DNA from: Chloranthus sessilifolius
Lineage: Eukaryota > Streptophyta > Magnoliopsida > Chloranthales > Chloranthaceae
Direction of reading: 5' to 3'
Assembly (NCBI GenBank): GCA_021018995.1
Contig: CM037590.1
Location: 82,554,097 to 82,618,096 of the forward strand
Length of the DNA stretch: 64,000 bases
Shown here: positions 35,030 through 47,639 of the stretch, in pieces
Layout of the letters: every line of letters starts with the position of its first letter
Position numbering within the stretch: the first letter of the stretch is position 1
Position numbers and translations under genes: made by a program
The notes under the pieces: generated by a model
What the model was told of the DNA's origin: nothing
Databases searched by the model: none
The model's input: the letters and a program-made list of their open reading frames with translations, nothing else

Positions 35030-35640
35030 ATGCATTACCTGGCCCTTCTCCTTTTGATAAGGGGAATGCTCAGATGAAAGAAATGATGGAGACTTTCAAG
35101 CAGGTCAAGATCAATTTGCCCTTGCTTGATGCCATAAAATAGGTCCCTGCCTATGCCAAGTTCTTGAAGGATCTTTGCACACAGAAAAGGAAAGCAAGGG
35201 TGCAGTTGTCCAAAAAGGCTTTTGCTATTAAGCATGTTGAGTCAGTTCTGGTCATTGCCACAACTGAGAAATTACAAGACCCAGGGGTACCTACTATCCC
35301 CTGCATAATTGGAAATCACACCATTGGTAAAGCCCTCTTAGATTTAGGGGCTAGTGTGAACCCGCTCCCATACTCTGTGTATGAGGATCTAGGTTTTGGG
35401 GAGCTGAAATCTATATCAGTTGTGCTCTAACTAGTTGATAGGTATGAGAGGAGACCTATGGGTGTGGTGGAGGATGTTTTGGTGGGGGTGGACAAGTTCT
35501 ACTATCCTGCTGATTTTCTTGTTTTGGACATGGAACCTTGCAAAAGGAAAGTCCTAATTCCTATCATCCTTGGAAGGCTATTCTTGGCCACTGCTAATCT
35601 TTGCATATATGCATGTCAGGGGTGATGGAGGTGACCTTTG
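35030..35640 (+). pseudogene. pol: Athila protease
   Basis: After PFPHALPGPSPFDKGNAQ the segment KQVKINLPLLDAI.. precedes the retropepsin. IPCIIGNHTIGKALLDLGAS (about 35300-35355) is the active-site region, and NPLPYSVYEDLGFGELK follows, the standard Athila wording. A flap-end ILGR-like ILGRLFLATA lies about 35565-35590. Confidence 0.85.
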
Positions 35641-35799
35641 GGAACATGAAGGCCCAATTGAATGTCTACAAGGCTGCTAGGCACCCTCAGATGGACATTG
35701 AGGACTGTTGTGCAATAGATGTACTAGATGGCGTAGTGGAAGAGGAATTATCTAATCTGCTGGATTGGGATAATGTTGTTGATGACTTAGAAAATATTT

Positions 35800-37524
35800 A
35801 GAGTTTGGTTGAAAAAGAGGCCCAAGTTTTCATGATAGAAGATAGCACAAAAATAGAGTCTTCTGTGGGCCAATGTAGCACTCCAGCTAGAAACCCTCAT
35901 TGCTGTCCCTTCCTTAAACCACTAAGGAACCTTTGTTGCCTTCAATTGAAAGTCTCCCTAAGCTAGAGCTAAAACAACTCCCAGCCACATTAAAATATGC
36001 CTTATTGGGGCAGAACAATAAGCTTTCAGTGATTATCTCCTCCTCTCTCACCAGTGAGCAAGAGGAGGAATTATTGAGTGTTCTCAAGAAGCAAAAGAAA
36101 GCAATGGGGTGGACAATAGTTGATCTTGGAGGCATTGATTCCTTAGTTTCCATGCACAGAATTCATCTGGATGAGGGTACAAAACCCTTAAGGGAGATAC
36201 AGAGGAAGCTTAATCCTCACATGCAGGAAGTGGTGCTTAAGGAGATAGTGAAACTATTGGAAGCAGGGGTAATTTATCCCATTTCAGATTCAGAATGGGT
36301 GTCACCTATCCAGGTGGTACCTACAAAGTCAGGCATAACAGCTATCACTATGGATTCTGAGGAGTTAATGCTAGCTAGGGAGACCACTGGTTGAAGAGTT
36401 TGCATCGATTATAGAAAACTCAACTCCAAAACTAGGAAAGACCACTTCCCCCTCCCTTTCATTGACCAAATTCTAGATAAGCTGACTGGAAAGATATTTT
36501 ATTACTTTCTTGATGGATACTTAAGGTATAACCAAACTCCTGTTTATCCTCAAGATCAAGAGAAAACTACTTTCACATGTCCCTTTGGCACCTTTGCTTA
36601 AAGAAGGATGCCTTTTAGATTGTGCAATGCCCCAACCATATTTCAGAGGTGCATGTATGCAATCTTTTTTGATATGATTGATAAATTCTTGGAAATCTTC
36701 ATGGATGATTTCTCAGTTTATGGGGATAGCTTTAGCCAGTGCTTGAGTCACCTTGACCTGGATTTACAAAGATGTGAGGAGGCCAATTTAGTCCTAAGCT
36801 GGGAAAAGAGTCACTTTATGGTGACACAAGGAATTGTATTAGGCCATGAGGTCTCTCACAAAGGAATAGAGGTTCACAAGGCTAAAGTGGACTTGATTTC
36901 ACACCTGCCCCCACCCAGGACTGGATTCTATAGGAGGTTCATTAAGGACATCAGCAAAATTTCAAAGCCATTTTTCCACCTACTTTGTCAAGATGTGTCA
37001 TTTGACTTCTCTGCTGAGTGCCTTCAGGCCTTTGAGGTCTTAAAAAAGTGCCTTACCATTGCTCCTGTAATCCATGCCCCAGATTACTCACTCCCCTTTG
37101 AGCTGATGTGTGATGCATCAAACTTGGCCAAAGGTGTTGTCTTAGGACAGAGGAAAGATAAGTTGCCTGCAGTGATCTATTATGCCAACAAATCACTAGC
37201 TGAAGCTCAGCTGAACTACACCACTATTGAGAAGGATCTGCTAGCTGTTGTGTTTGCTGTGGACAAGTTTAGACCCTACTTGCATGGGTCTAAAATTGTT
37301 ATTTTCATTGATCACTCAGCCCCGAAATACCTATTGGCTAAGAAGAATGCCAAGCCAAGGTTGATCAGATGGATCCTCCTACTACAGGAGTTTAATCTTG
37401 AGATCAAGGATAAAAAGGGAGTTGAGAATGTGGTGGCTGACCACCTCTCTAGGATTATTTTAGAAGAATGTGCAACAGCACCTGTTAATGAGTTTTTCCA
37501 TGATGAGCAACTATTTGATGTATA
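35800..37524 (+). pseudogene. pol: Athila RT and RNase H
   Basis: An N-terminal stretch (35933-36160) contains LKYALLGQNNKLSVIISSSL and VLKKQKKAMGWTIVDLGGI. RT then shows EAGVIYPISDSEWVSPIQVV (about 36255-36325), a RVCIDYRKLNS block near 36398, DHFPLPFIDQ (about 36440), and the catalytic [11 protein letters not shown] (about 36698-36730). RNase H follows: [20 protein letters not shown] (about 37098-37155), [20 protein letters not shown] (37225-37280) and [11 protein letters not shown] (about 37425-37455). The frame 36608-37525 (305 codons) is the best preserved. Confidence 0.92.
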
Positions 37525-38824
37525 GTCTAGCATGCCCTGGTTTGCACACATTGTCAATTTTCTTGCTGTTGGAAGGATCCCCCCTCATTGGTCCAAGATG
37601 GACAAAGACCTGTTTTTCTCTCAGGTCAAATATTTTTTATGGGAGGATCTATACTTATTTAAGCACTGTGCAGACCAGGTTATTAGGAGATGTGTACCTG
37701 AAAGTGAGTTCCACAACATTCTTTCTACGTGTCATGAGCAAGCCTGTGGAGGTCACTTCAGTGGCAAAAAGACTACAACAAAAGTGCTGTAATGTGGTTT
37801 CTATTGGCCTTCTTTGTTCAGAGATGTATTTATACATTGCAAAGCTTGTGAGAGATGTCAAAGGTTAGGAGGCATTTCCAAGAAAAATTCTATGCCATTG
37901 TAGCCCATCCTTGTGATAGAACTTTTTGATATCTGGGACATTGATTTTATGGGTCCCTTTCCTCCATCTATGGGTTTTAACTTCATACTTGTGACAGTGG
38001 ACTATGTGTCCAAATGGGTGGAAGCCATTGCCACAAGGACCAATGATCACACAGTTGTCCTTAAATTTTTGAAGGATAATATCTTCTCCAGATTTGGCAC
38101 ACAAAGCTATCATTAGTGATGGGGGGAGTCATTTCTGTAACAGGCCTTTTGAGAACCTCCTCAAAAAATATTCTGTTACACACAGAATTGCAACTCCCTA
38201 CCACCCACAAACCAGTGGGCAAGTTGAAATTTCCAATAGGGAGATTAAGCATATCTTGGAGAAGACTGTGAGGACTCATAGGAAGGATTGGGCACAAAAG
38301 TTGAATGATGGTTTGTGGGCTTATAGGACTGCCTATAAAACCCCTATTGGCATGTCCCCATTTAGGTTAGCTTATGGCAAGGCCTGCCACCTACCAGTAG
38401 AGTTAGAGCATAGAGCCTATTGGGCTATCAAATCACTAAATTTTGATCTAACTACTACTGGTTCTCACAAGAAATTGCAGCTAGCAGAGCTTGATGAGCT
38501 AAGGCTGGAAGCCTATTCAAATGCCAGAATATACAAGGAGAAATCAAAGGCATTCTTTGACAAGAAGCTAATGAGAAGGGTCTTCAATGCTGGTACTAAG
38601 GTTTGACTTTTCAACTCCAAACTAAGATTTTTTCCAGGGAAGTTAAAATCCAGATGGGATGGACCTTACACTGTCATTCATGCCTCCCCATCTGGAGCTG
38701 TGGAGATCTTTTATCCTATGTCTAGGAAGATCATGAAAGTGAATGGGAAAAGGCTAAAAATTTGTATAGACAATTCAGTGGAGCCTCCTTTGACCATTCA
38801 CCTATATGAACCTCCCACTGCTTA
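37525..38824 (+). pseudogene. pol: Athila integrase
   Basis: Zinc-binding part with CHEQACGGHFSGKKTTTKVL (about 37730-37790) and CKACERCQRLGG (about 37838-37870). The core has [14 protein letters not shown] (about 37938-37980), [13 protein letters not shown] (about 38000-38037), and [20 protein letters not shown] (about 38192-38250), ending with the [18 protein letters not shown] helix. C-terminal SRWDGPYTVIHASPSGAVEI (about 38650-38710) is the GPY-like module. The pol end is YEPPTA at 38824. Confidence 0.92.
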
Positions 38825-39234
38825 GTGATCCACAACTTTGTAACATGTGTATCATATATGTTGAATGTTTTATTTTCTTTTGTGTGCTTAGGAATTTTTT
38901 TCAATTACTGCTTTAGGGTGATGCTTTGATTGGTTGCTTGATTTTAGTTTGTCCTGTTCTGTTTTGAGTACATGTGCATATTTGTCATTTGAATTTGATG
39001 ATCCATGTTTGTTACTGATGGTTGGTGTGCTGTCATTTTAATATCATGAATTTGATTTGAAAGTTTATCTTTAGAACTCTGCATTTTTGATGAATAGATG
39101 TTGAGATTGAGCACCCAATGATAATGATGAATTGGAGTACATATCATGGATTTGGTGCTGATGCACAATGGAGAGTTGCATAACAGTATGGATGGACTGG
39201 CCAATGTCCAACACTGAGTCAAAGGGCTAAAATG
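38825..39234 (+). other. Post-pol spacer of Athila
   Basis: AT-rich, T-tract-rich on the plus strand (for example 38895-38903). Long frames here on the minus strand look like composition effects. No feature supported. Confidence 0.6.
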
Positions 39235-40130
39235 TTGTTTTCTCGCGAGGCTAAATAGCCTAAATTTTAAGCTCACGAGCCACTTATAGGTTTTCTCACA
39301 GAGTTAGAAGAGAAGTTTTGTTCCTCACGAGAGCCTCGTGAACAAAGACAATTGCTGAAGCTTGACATTGAGCTTCGCGGGGCTCTATCCTGTCAGCAAC
39401 AGAGAACTGTGCGAAAAACAAAATTCACATTTTAAAACTACGCGAGAGCCTTGCGAGCCATCATTTTGAAGGCCACACCATTAATTGCCTTGTGAGGTTC
39501 CTAATACTCTAACTGGATGTTCCTCGCGAGGATCACAAGCTAAGCTGCGCGAGGAATGCAAGACTGCCTCGTGCGCTGAGGCACAGTTACATCTCTGCGA
39601 AGAGACCTCGCGAGGCCTAGATTTAGAAACTTTATGACCTCGCGAGGCTCTGTTCTTCTCGACAGAACTTCTCACGGGGATGGATGTTTAGTGCACGAGA
39701 AAAATTTACTCCGCGAGAAATTGGATCCAACTGCGCGAAGCACAGTTTAGCCCTATAAACCCAATGATTTCTCCACTCTCGCCATTTCATTTCTCTTTGC
39801 CCTAGCTTTCACTACACATTTCTGAGCTCCCCCTATTCTTCTTTCTTCTATACAACCCTTGCCACTCAATCTTAGCTAGTTTTCTCATACTATTTTACTC
39901 CCCATCACCTCCTGGTCACTTTGAGCTAGGTTTCGGGGGATTTGAACATTTGTGCAATGTGTGAAGTGAAACCCTAGCTATTTTTTGGTAAGATTTCTCT
40001 CTCTCTTAGTTGATTTAATTAGACATTAATTCAGTGCAAATAGAGAGCAATTTGGGGCTTGTTTTAGTTTTGAAGTGTGCATTACACCTGCTGGAAGTTT
40101 CAAACCCTAATTTGGAGAAATTTAATAGTT
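39235..40130 (+). promoter_or_regulatory. CGCGAG-rich island, TATA and leader before the env-like frame
   Basis: About twelve CTCGCGAG/CGCGAGG/CACGAG words cluster at 39235-39740. At about 39753 CCCTATAAACCC forms a TATA-like box, followed by a pyrimidine-rich leader (39760-39900), AAACCCTAGCTA and a donor-like TTTTTTGGTAAGATT near 39988. The Athila LTR has the same order (45230-45900, TATA at about 46068, donor-like TTTGGTAAG at about 46224). This suggests a second promoter for the downstream frame. Confidence 0.4.
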
Positions 40131-42972
40131 ATGGCCACGGGCTCAAAATTCACAGACACCTTGTCTGCTTTGGTAACCCCACCACCTTTTGGGAGCCCTG
40201 TGGCCACTCGAAAATCTGAAAGGATTGCAGAGGCCTCCAATGTGGAGACCCCTGTGGTAATTGCACCCACTGAGGAGCCCCAAATTGAGCAAATTGGGAA
40301 GAAAGGAAAGGGTGTAGCCTCTGATGCCCAAGGTACCAAAAAGAAATCTGCTCCTAAGAAGAGGGCCAGAGAATAACTATTAATTAAAAGCCCTGAGAAA
40401 TCAAAGAAGAAATAGAAAATGGGCAATGAAGTAGCTCCTAAGGTCCTTGAGGATGAAGAGGAAGAAGATAATGAATTCCTTAGGGTCACATCTGAATTTA
40501 TTGCAGTAATTAAGCTGGAGGCAGAGATAATTTTTGATAAAACCTTCTTTGAGGAGCTACTTGAGACAACTGCCTCCATGGGGTACCTCACCAAAGCATC
40601 ATTGTTGTCCCTACTAAGACCCCCAATGCAGCTAGTCTTCCCTAGACTAGTGCAATTGTTCTACCAAAATATCAGAATCAAGACTGGGGATGATGGGAGC
40701 CCAACATTGTTGGTACTAATAGACAAGTTTGAGATGTTGTTTAATCAAAAAGCCATTGCTAAAATACTTGGGATACCAGCCTAGTATAGTCCTGAATGTG
40801 GCTTGGGTCCCCCTTTGACAGCCACCATCCCAGAGATAGCCAAGGAGCTGACTTGAGGGATCACAGCTTCAGGGGCATCAATCAGGAAGAGAGATATGCA
40901 CCCCCACCTCATATTTACGAATGGGGTGCTGAGGAAAAATGTATACTACTCTGGCCATGAGCAGGAGAGGAGGTCTCCCATTGCTGATACACTCCTCTCC
41001 TTCCACAAGAACCACTACTTGGATGCTCCCAAGTTAATTTTGGAGGGGATGAAAGACATTGTGGAGAAGGTGAAGACAAAGACAAAACCCCACTCACATC
41101 CCTATTGCAGGCTCATTACAGCCTTGCTGAAATTGGGGGGGGGGGTACCAATTTCACATGGATGCGAAGACCATCCCCTTGGCCCCCAGAAATTGTGGAT
41201 AGAAGCAATGGGAGATCAGTGGCACTCTCATTGAGAAGATGAAGAAGCCAAAATTAATAGTCACCTCTGTAGCCACTGCCTCACCAGCCACTACCCCAGC
41301 CTCACAACCTCCCATAGTCCCATTACCCTCACCCCAGCCAACTCTACGCATCCCCACAGCCCCCATACCTACTGCTACCTTAACCATACCCTCACCCATC
41401 ACATCAGCCACACCAAGCTCACCCATCCATACCACGTTTGAAGAAACCATACCAGTCCCTCAACCATCCTCACCTGTGCTAACAACCTATAAAAAGAAAA
41501 GAAGATTAACCAAAGCACAGAAGGAACCCCAACCTACCTATATCCCCCAAACCATCCCAATTCCTGAAGCCTCCACTATCCTAGACCCAACCATTGATCT
41601 ACCACCACCCTCACTAGACGAAGCCTTTGAACCTGAGCCTCACACCTTTCAAATCCCACATAGCTCCCCACTACACCCCAGCCCATTGAAACAACCACAC
41701 CTTTTCCACCTGAGTTCCTTGAACCCTTAGCCCAATCCATTCCATCCTCACCTACTCATGACTAAATCCCTCTTTCAGAAGAGGGCTACTCAGCCATGAT
41801 GTCCTCTATCATAGGGGACATCAACTATGAGTTTATCCTTCTCCCAGATTCCCCACACCTCCATCATTTCACCCCTCCACCTCCATCACCACAGCCCACC
41901 ACCTTCACTCATGCACCCACTTCCCCATTTCAACCAATTTCACCCACCACCCCTGATTTCCTATCCCAAATCTTTCATTTATTACTCTCCATTCAAGCCC
42001 AAGTGTTGGCTAATACCCAAACCCAATCATCAATTACAACCAATATGCAATCCATGAACTCCACTCTACACAACCAGTCCTCCATCCAAACTAGTATACA
42101 TGCCATCCAATTAACTTTGACATCTTTAACCCAACCATCCCACTAGTCACCTACCCCTCCACCTATCCATAACCCCACACCTGCTACTACACCCATTGAA
42201 CCTAGTCCAACAATTCTTCCTCCTACCTTTACCAATGCCTCAAGCCAAACTGACCCTGAGGTGATAGACCTCACAATACCCCCTACACCCACTCCTCCAT
42301 CATTGCTGGTTGGCCCTTCCTTCACTGATGAGCTGCCCATACTTCCTGCCTCTTTTAACCCCATGCCTCCATACTGCACCCTCCTTCAAGCCATGAAAAA
42401 AATGCCTACATCAAGAGAGATGTAATTAGAGGCATGGCCGACCTGAGAAGCACAGTGAAGCAACCTCTCCTATAAAAAATCAAACTTCTGATACTCACTC
42501 ATAAATTGGAGAGGAAGAGAATCAAGCAAAGATGGAGAGAGATAATGATCCAATACAATCACGAGAAGAATAGGGCCGAGGGGATGGAGGATGTAATCAA
42601 GAAATTGCAGGCAGACTTGAGAATAGCAGAGGACAAAGCCTATAACTATGGTGTGACTATTACAGCGCTGCAGAAGACCTTAATTGAAAATAGTGATTGA
42701 GAGTTAGTAGAAGTTGTTTCTAAATAATTAAACCTTGATGAACCTCACTCGGAAATAGCCCTAAACTCAAGGAGCCTAGCAAAGTTAGGCCTGGTATCAA
42801 AATCAAAGAACCTACTTCCAAGCCAGAGCCTACTCCAAAAAAGAAAAGCACTTCCAGACCAAGACACACTACTTCTAAAAAGTCGCAATCTGCTGCTACG
42901 GCTACCTTGAAGTAAGCAAAAGGTAAAGAAATCCAAGAACCATCTGCTGGAGAAGAGGATTCAGATGATTAG
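40131..42972 (+). pseudogene. Athila post-pol (env-like/plant transposon protein) frame
   Basis: Starts ATGGCCACGGGCTCAAAATT at 40131. The first 80 residues are Lys/Glu/Ala-rich (TKKKSAPKKRAR). From 40419 an acidic stretch is followed by IFDKTFFEELLETTASMGYL, LVQLFYQNIRIKTGD and AIAKILGIPA. These resemble the 'putative plant transposon protein' domain of post-pol Athila frames (PF20167 from memory). From 41239 to 42400 the sequence is Pro/Ser/Thr-rich with many PPTP-like runs. From 42490 a Lys/Glu coiled coil appears (KRIKQRWREIMIQYNHEK). The function is unproven; an envelope role has been proposed for Athila. Broken in several places. Confidence 0.7.
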
Positions 42973-44878
42973 ATATGCACCTGTAATTAGTTAGGATATA
43001 CTTTTTGTAGATCACTTTTCCCTTACAGTGTATAAATTTTTGTCTATATATGAAATGCCTTTTTGTTATGCTTTGTTTGGTTTACTTTCTATCATTATAA
43101 CTGTTAGTTTACTTTTTGTTTGCTTGTTTCTATGTTCTTTGTTTCTTGCTTTTACTTAATTTCTTTTGGGTCTGATTTTGTCTACGTTGCCTGTTGCACT
43201 TGCCCTCTCATCTTTGAATCAGTGAGGACACTGCTCCTCATTGGTTTGGGGGTGTGGCAAGGATTGCCAATGATATAGTTAACCTAAGTGCAACAGTATC
43301 AACTAAGTGAGGAATAAATAGAATGAACTTCACCTAAGCAATGTTGAAAGTGAGGAAATTTAAACACTGTGCAGACCCTTTTAATACTAAAATCATTTGA
43401 AAATCAATACTTCTATGAGGTGAACATCAAGAAATTTTCTATAAACAGTAGTTAGTGAACCAGTAAGGAGGGAAACAGGTAAAAGCATACCCCTTTGAGT
43501 CCAATAAAGACCATACCCAGTGAGCTTTGAGCCTGTAAATTTTTTTTTTTTAGGAGTGTCTTAGGCAACTTTTTTCTATTCTAAGCACTGACTGAGTCAA
43601 GCCCTTTTCACTAGAAGTTAGACACTCCAAGTTAAAACTGTTTGGCAGTAATCATGATACTAAGGAAAGGATCAAGGCCTTCATTTGGACAGTTTGAGCC
43701 TAAAAGATCAAACCTGTGGAACTACACTTGTGCATACACTTTTTGAGCCTTAAAGCCTCATTTTTTCTTCAATAAACACTAAAGTACTTGAACCTGAACC
43801 CCTTAAACTCATTCAGCCCTACCCTCACTCTGCGAATTCAGAAGGTAAAGGAGATGATGTTGAAGATAGGTGAGTATAGTTTAACATTTGGTGAAAGGAG
43901 AAGAAGAGAGGAGGAGATCAGTAAATAACAGTGTAGCAGTTGTAGATGTGTGACAACCATCATAAAAATATATATATAAATACAAGAAATAAAAAGGGAA
44001 GAGAAAAGAAAGAGAAGTCAAAAGAGGAATTTCATTGGAAAAGTTAAAAAGAAGAGAAGAAGTTGGTCACTTTAGCTCTGAAGTTTCAAAAAAAGATAAA
44101 GTTGTGCTGAAATGAAGGTGAAGTCATGAATCATCTACTACCTGTGATTGATTTCTCAATTTTGAATCCCTGTTTACCCCTTTTATTCTTTACAACCCAC
44201 ACCAATAAGCCACATTACAACCCATGAAAAACCCTTGTTGATCCAAAGTCAAATGAATTATCATGTGAAAATGAGGGAATGTCTAATCTATGGTGAGAGT
44301 ACTTTATGAAGTCAGAAATTAGAACCACCGCCTATGCTCATGCTTGCAAACCCATTTGGGGTATGTAACTGCTCTTGAGCTTCTGTGAAATGGTACACCC
44401 ATAAACTCAGTTGAGAGAGAGAGCCCTGGTAAGCATTGGGTCTAAGATTGAAATCATTGGGGCATTGTTTAAACCTGAATTTTGATGTATTGATAAGCTT
44501 AGTATTGTTTTGCACATATTGTTTTCTTGGTGTCAGCTAATTGGATGTGATGAGCATGCATGCATGACTGAGGTGTTAAATTATTTGCATACACTACTTT
44601 GGAACTCCTTTAATTTTGACAGAGCGAAGGTGAAGTGAACTGTATTTATTTCAAACTGACTTGACAATTTTGCACTTTCATTAATTGTTTCATTGAGAAG
44701 TTTGTGGGTACCTTCACTAAAAACCCTCAGGAGACTTCACTCCTCCACTAGGGATCACCTAGGGGTTTAAAAGGCTTGATACGAAAGCTAAATTCATCCG
44801 TGCTCCCTACGAAAGTGGCATTTACATTCTTAGAGTAACTGTTTAAATTTTGCTTTGCTAAGGGACTAGCAAAGATTA
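42973..44878 (+). other. Athila 3' spacer between env-like frame and LTR
   Basis: No gene is visible. A GGTTTGGGGGTGTG tract at 43243-43256 is the same as the tract that ends at the LTR. The rest is A-rich with short direct words. Plus- and minus-strand frames here are not supported. Confidence 0.6.
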
Positions 44879-44890
44879 GGTTTGGGGGTG
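44879..44890 (+). promoter_or_regulatory. Probable Athila polypurine tract
   Basis: GGTTTGGGGGTG ends where TGTTATTCAC, the likely LTR start, begins. The T-rich front and G-run are typical for Athila. Confidence 0.6.
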
Positions 44891-47588
44891 TGTTATTCAC
44901 TGAAAAGTACCACTTTTCACTTCTTAACCTAGCCCTTGCTAGACCTTGAAGCTGACTAATAACTCTTGTTTAACTTTTTTTATAGATTAGTAATAACTTA
45001 TACAGCTTAACACAAAATTCATGCCTTTGGTACCAAAAAGAGAGAATTCAAGCCAAAGATGACAGCTGAGCCAGAGAATGATGAAGCACCATGGTGACTC
45101 TTTTGCATGTCATGATGGACCAAGAAAGTCCAACGGATGAATCAAGCATAGATGAGAGTGGAGGAAGCTACAACAGAAGCATGTGCATAACAGCAGAGGA
45201 ACAAAAGATTTATCTTGCATAGTTGAGGTGCTGCATCGCGCTATTCAATTCCTTAGCAAAGCTTCCTCGTGCAGCTAAGATATGAAGCACACTAGTGCTC
45301 GCAAAGAAGTCACGTAGCTCAATAAAGTGATTATCACAATGCAGCCTCTCGCGCAACAGTCGCGCACTTAAGCTACAATCAACATGTAAAGAAACTCATG
45401 AAGTTGTCGGGCTCTAGGCCTTCAGAAATATAGCTCGCGAAGCTCTCGTGAGGATCAAGCCTTAAAGCAACAGCGTGCACTACCTCGCGAGACCAATTTG
45501 CAAGAACAACAGCCATGACCTCGCAAAGTTGTCGCGTGGCTCTGGAGGAGAGAGATGCCCAGAAGTTCTCTTGCGCAGCTCTCACGTGATTGGAAGCTCA
45601 ACCCTTAGCCGAGCAAGATGTAAACTTAGTTGTGTGAGTACCTCGCAATAGGAGTTTCTAAAGCTCTACTGCATGAGCAAGCCAAGTACTACAAACTCTT
45701 CCGTGCGAGTGCATTCAAAGCCAGATCAGCTGCGTGAACATCCGAAGTCCACCTGTGTGAGTGAACAAATCTTCCAAGCAAATCCTTACCTCGCGAGGAC
45801 TCTGCAAGCTGTGCGAAGTAACCAAAGAGCACAAATTAGCTATGTGATAGAAGTAATATGTAGAAGCCAGCCTCGTGAAGCTCGGGCTCTCCACTTCCCA
45901 ATCTTAACTCAAGAACCTTTTGGGGATTTTCCCAGGTCTAGGGCACACATCCTAAGGCACTGATCTCGAGGTGCACATTCTAAAGCATCTAAGGGTTGTA
46001 ATAGTGCCACATATGCTAGAAAAATTAGGGTTTACTCTTCTCTAAGCCAAGGCAGTAGGACTAAGTATATAAGTTGTGCTTGTAACTTAGAATTTTTATC
46101 AATCACTCTCTCCTTCAACCTTTGTCGGCTGAGAGCTCAAGCAGATTAGGGTTAAGGTTAGGGTTTTGATCACTCTTTTTCCATTTTTTCTTCTCTCTTA
46201 GCCTAGCACCTACTGGCTAAATCTTTGGTAAGCAATTAGGTGCAGTTTCATTTAGTTTTGTAATAGGTCATTTAAACATTGGGATTTTGTGTTGAGTTGT
46301 TGTGCACAAGGCTGCTGCCTTGAGAAATTTTATTGTTGGTATGTTAGATCAATGGAATTTGTGCTTTAAATGTTCATTTAATTTATTATTTTCCTATTTG
46401 CCCAAAGTTTTGTTCAGGCTATAGCATGCATTTAGGATTTGAGCTTATTGAAAGCCCCATGAAAGGTTGAGCTTGTAACCCTAGGACTATGGTAGCAGCA
46501 ACAGTTTACATGTTCCATCTCAGCATCGGTGAGTAAGGCAGCCTCTATGGATAGCCTGTGACCATTTGAGTGGACATACTATAGCCTTAGGATAGGTCTT
46601 GGTCATAGATCTGAGAAGGATTCTTCTCCTCTGCACTTGAGCTTGTAGCCTAGTGAGAGGTTGTGTAGAAACAGGCTCCCCTCTATTTTACTTAACCACT
46701 ATCAGATGTTAGGTCTTACTTCTCTGTTGCAATTGCAGACTTGTGAGCAGGGTCATTATAGCCCTTTTGTAGTAATGACTAGCTGTATTTAAGTTCTTAT
46801 TCAACCTGTTGCTTTTCTTATGTGTCCAAGCATTGTGCTGATGGCCATTGACAGACACATATGATTTTATGGGTTGGAACTCCTATGAATGTCTACTAGA
46901 TTTGTAGCAGATCTGGGGTACTTGTAGCCTGACAAACATAGTGTCTACAATTGTATTCATGGCCTGATTTGGTTCATTGGTTGGAGGAAATCTATTGGAT
47001 AGTTTATGACCATTTATGTGGACCGATTATAGCCTTAAGATCAATTCATTCCTTTCGATTAGGTTAGCTTTCTGATTTAATCAATGGGATTTGACAGACT
47101 CTATCAGATAGTCTGTGACGATTAAAGTGGACAAAGTATAGCCCTAAGAGCAGCCCAAATGGTATGGGTTAAGTTGGATTCTTCTACCGTGCTGAGGTTT
47201 TTAATTGCACTTCGGTAAGGATTTACTGTAGAGACAACCCTAAATCTGAGTTACATAACTGAATTAACCTTAGCCTAAACTACTTACTTCACACCCTTTT
47301 ATCTTTATTTCAACACACACCATCACTACCTTCTTCTTAACCCTTTCTTAGGATAGGACTGCACTTTATTTCTTTTCTTTTAGTAGGTAATTTAGTATAA
47401 TTGTAACACCCAACTCCCTTAATTTAGGATTGTCAGATCTGTAGCTAGATCTGGAGGCCTACTATTATAGCCCATTTTGGGTTCTAGATCAATTTCTCTG
47501 TGGGACAAACTCTTACTTATCAAAACTTGCTATAATAGCCCTATATCTTACAGGCTGTGTATACTTTAGGTTGCTGATTTCGTAATCA
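44891..47588 (+). repeat. Athila 3' LTR (probable bounds)
   Basis: From TGTTATTCACTG after the polypurine tract to GATTTCGTAATCA. The U3-like part holds a CGCGAG-rich stretch (45230-45900), TATA-like AAGTATATAAG near 46066, and a leader with a donor-like TTTGGTAAG at about 46224. The second half has three diverged units of TGTGACCATTTGAGTGGACA and TATAGCCTTAAGA (46557, 47005, 47114). No 5' LTR is in the window to prove the bounds. Confidence 0.65.
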
Positions 47589-47639
47589 TTTTACTCCACC
47601 TTTGTATTTTGATTTTTACCATCTCATCATTTAAATAAT

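Larger units (their letters stand above)
34344..47588 (+). mobile_element. E4: Athila-lineage element, left end absent
   Basis: The order is gag end, protease, RT, RNase H, integrase, long spacer, env-like frame, spacer, polypurine tract, LTR. A post-pol reading frame and a LTR of about 2.7 kb fit Athila. Only one RNase H is seen. It joins E3 LTR sequence abruptly at 34343/34344, which points to deletion or illegitimate recombination. Broken, about ten or more breaks. Confidence 0.9.

Noticed and set aside
41135-41145. G11 homopolymer
   Set aside because: Could be sequencing or assembly uncertainty; no function supported.
41154-41450. Gly/Val-rich minus-strand frame
   Set aside because: It is the complement of the Pro/Thr-rich env-like tract.
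40131-42972. True viral envelope with signal peptide and fusion peptide
   Set aside because: No signal peptide, membrane anchor or cleavage site visible; 'env-like' is only positional.
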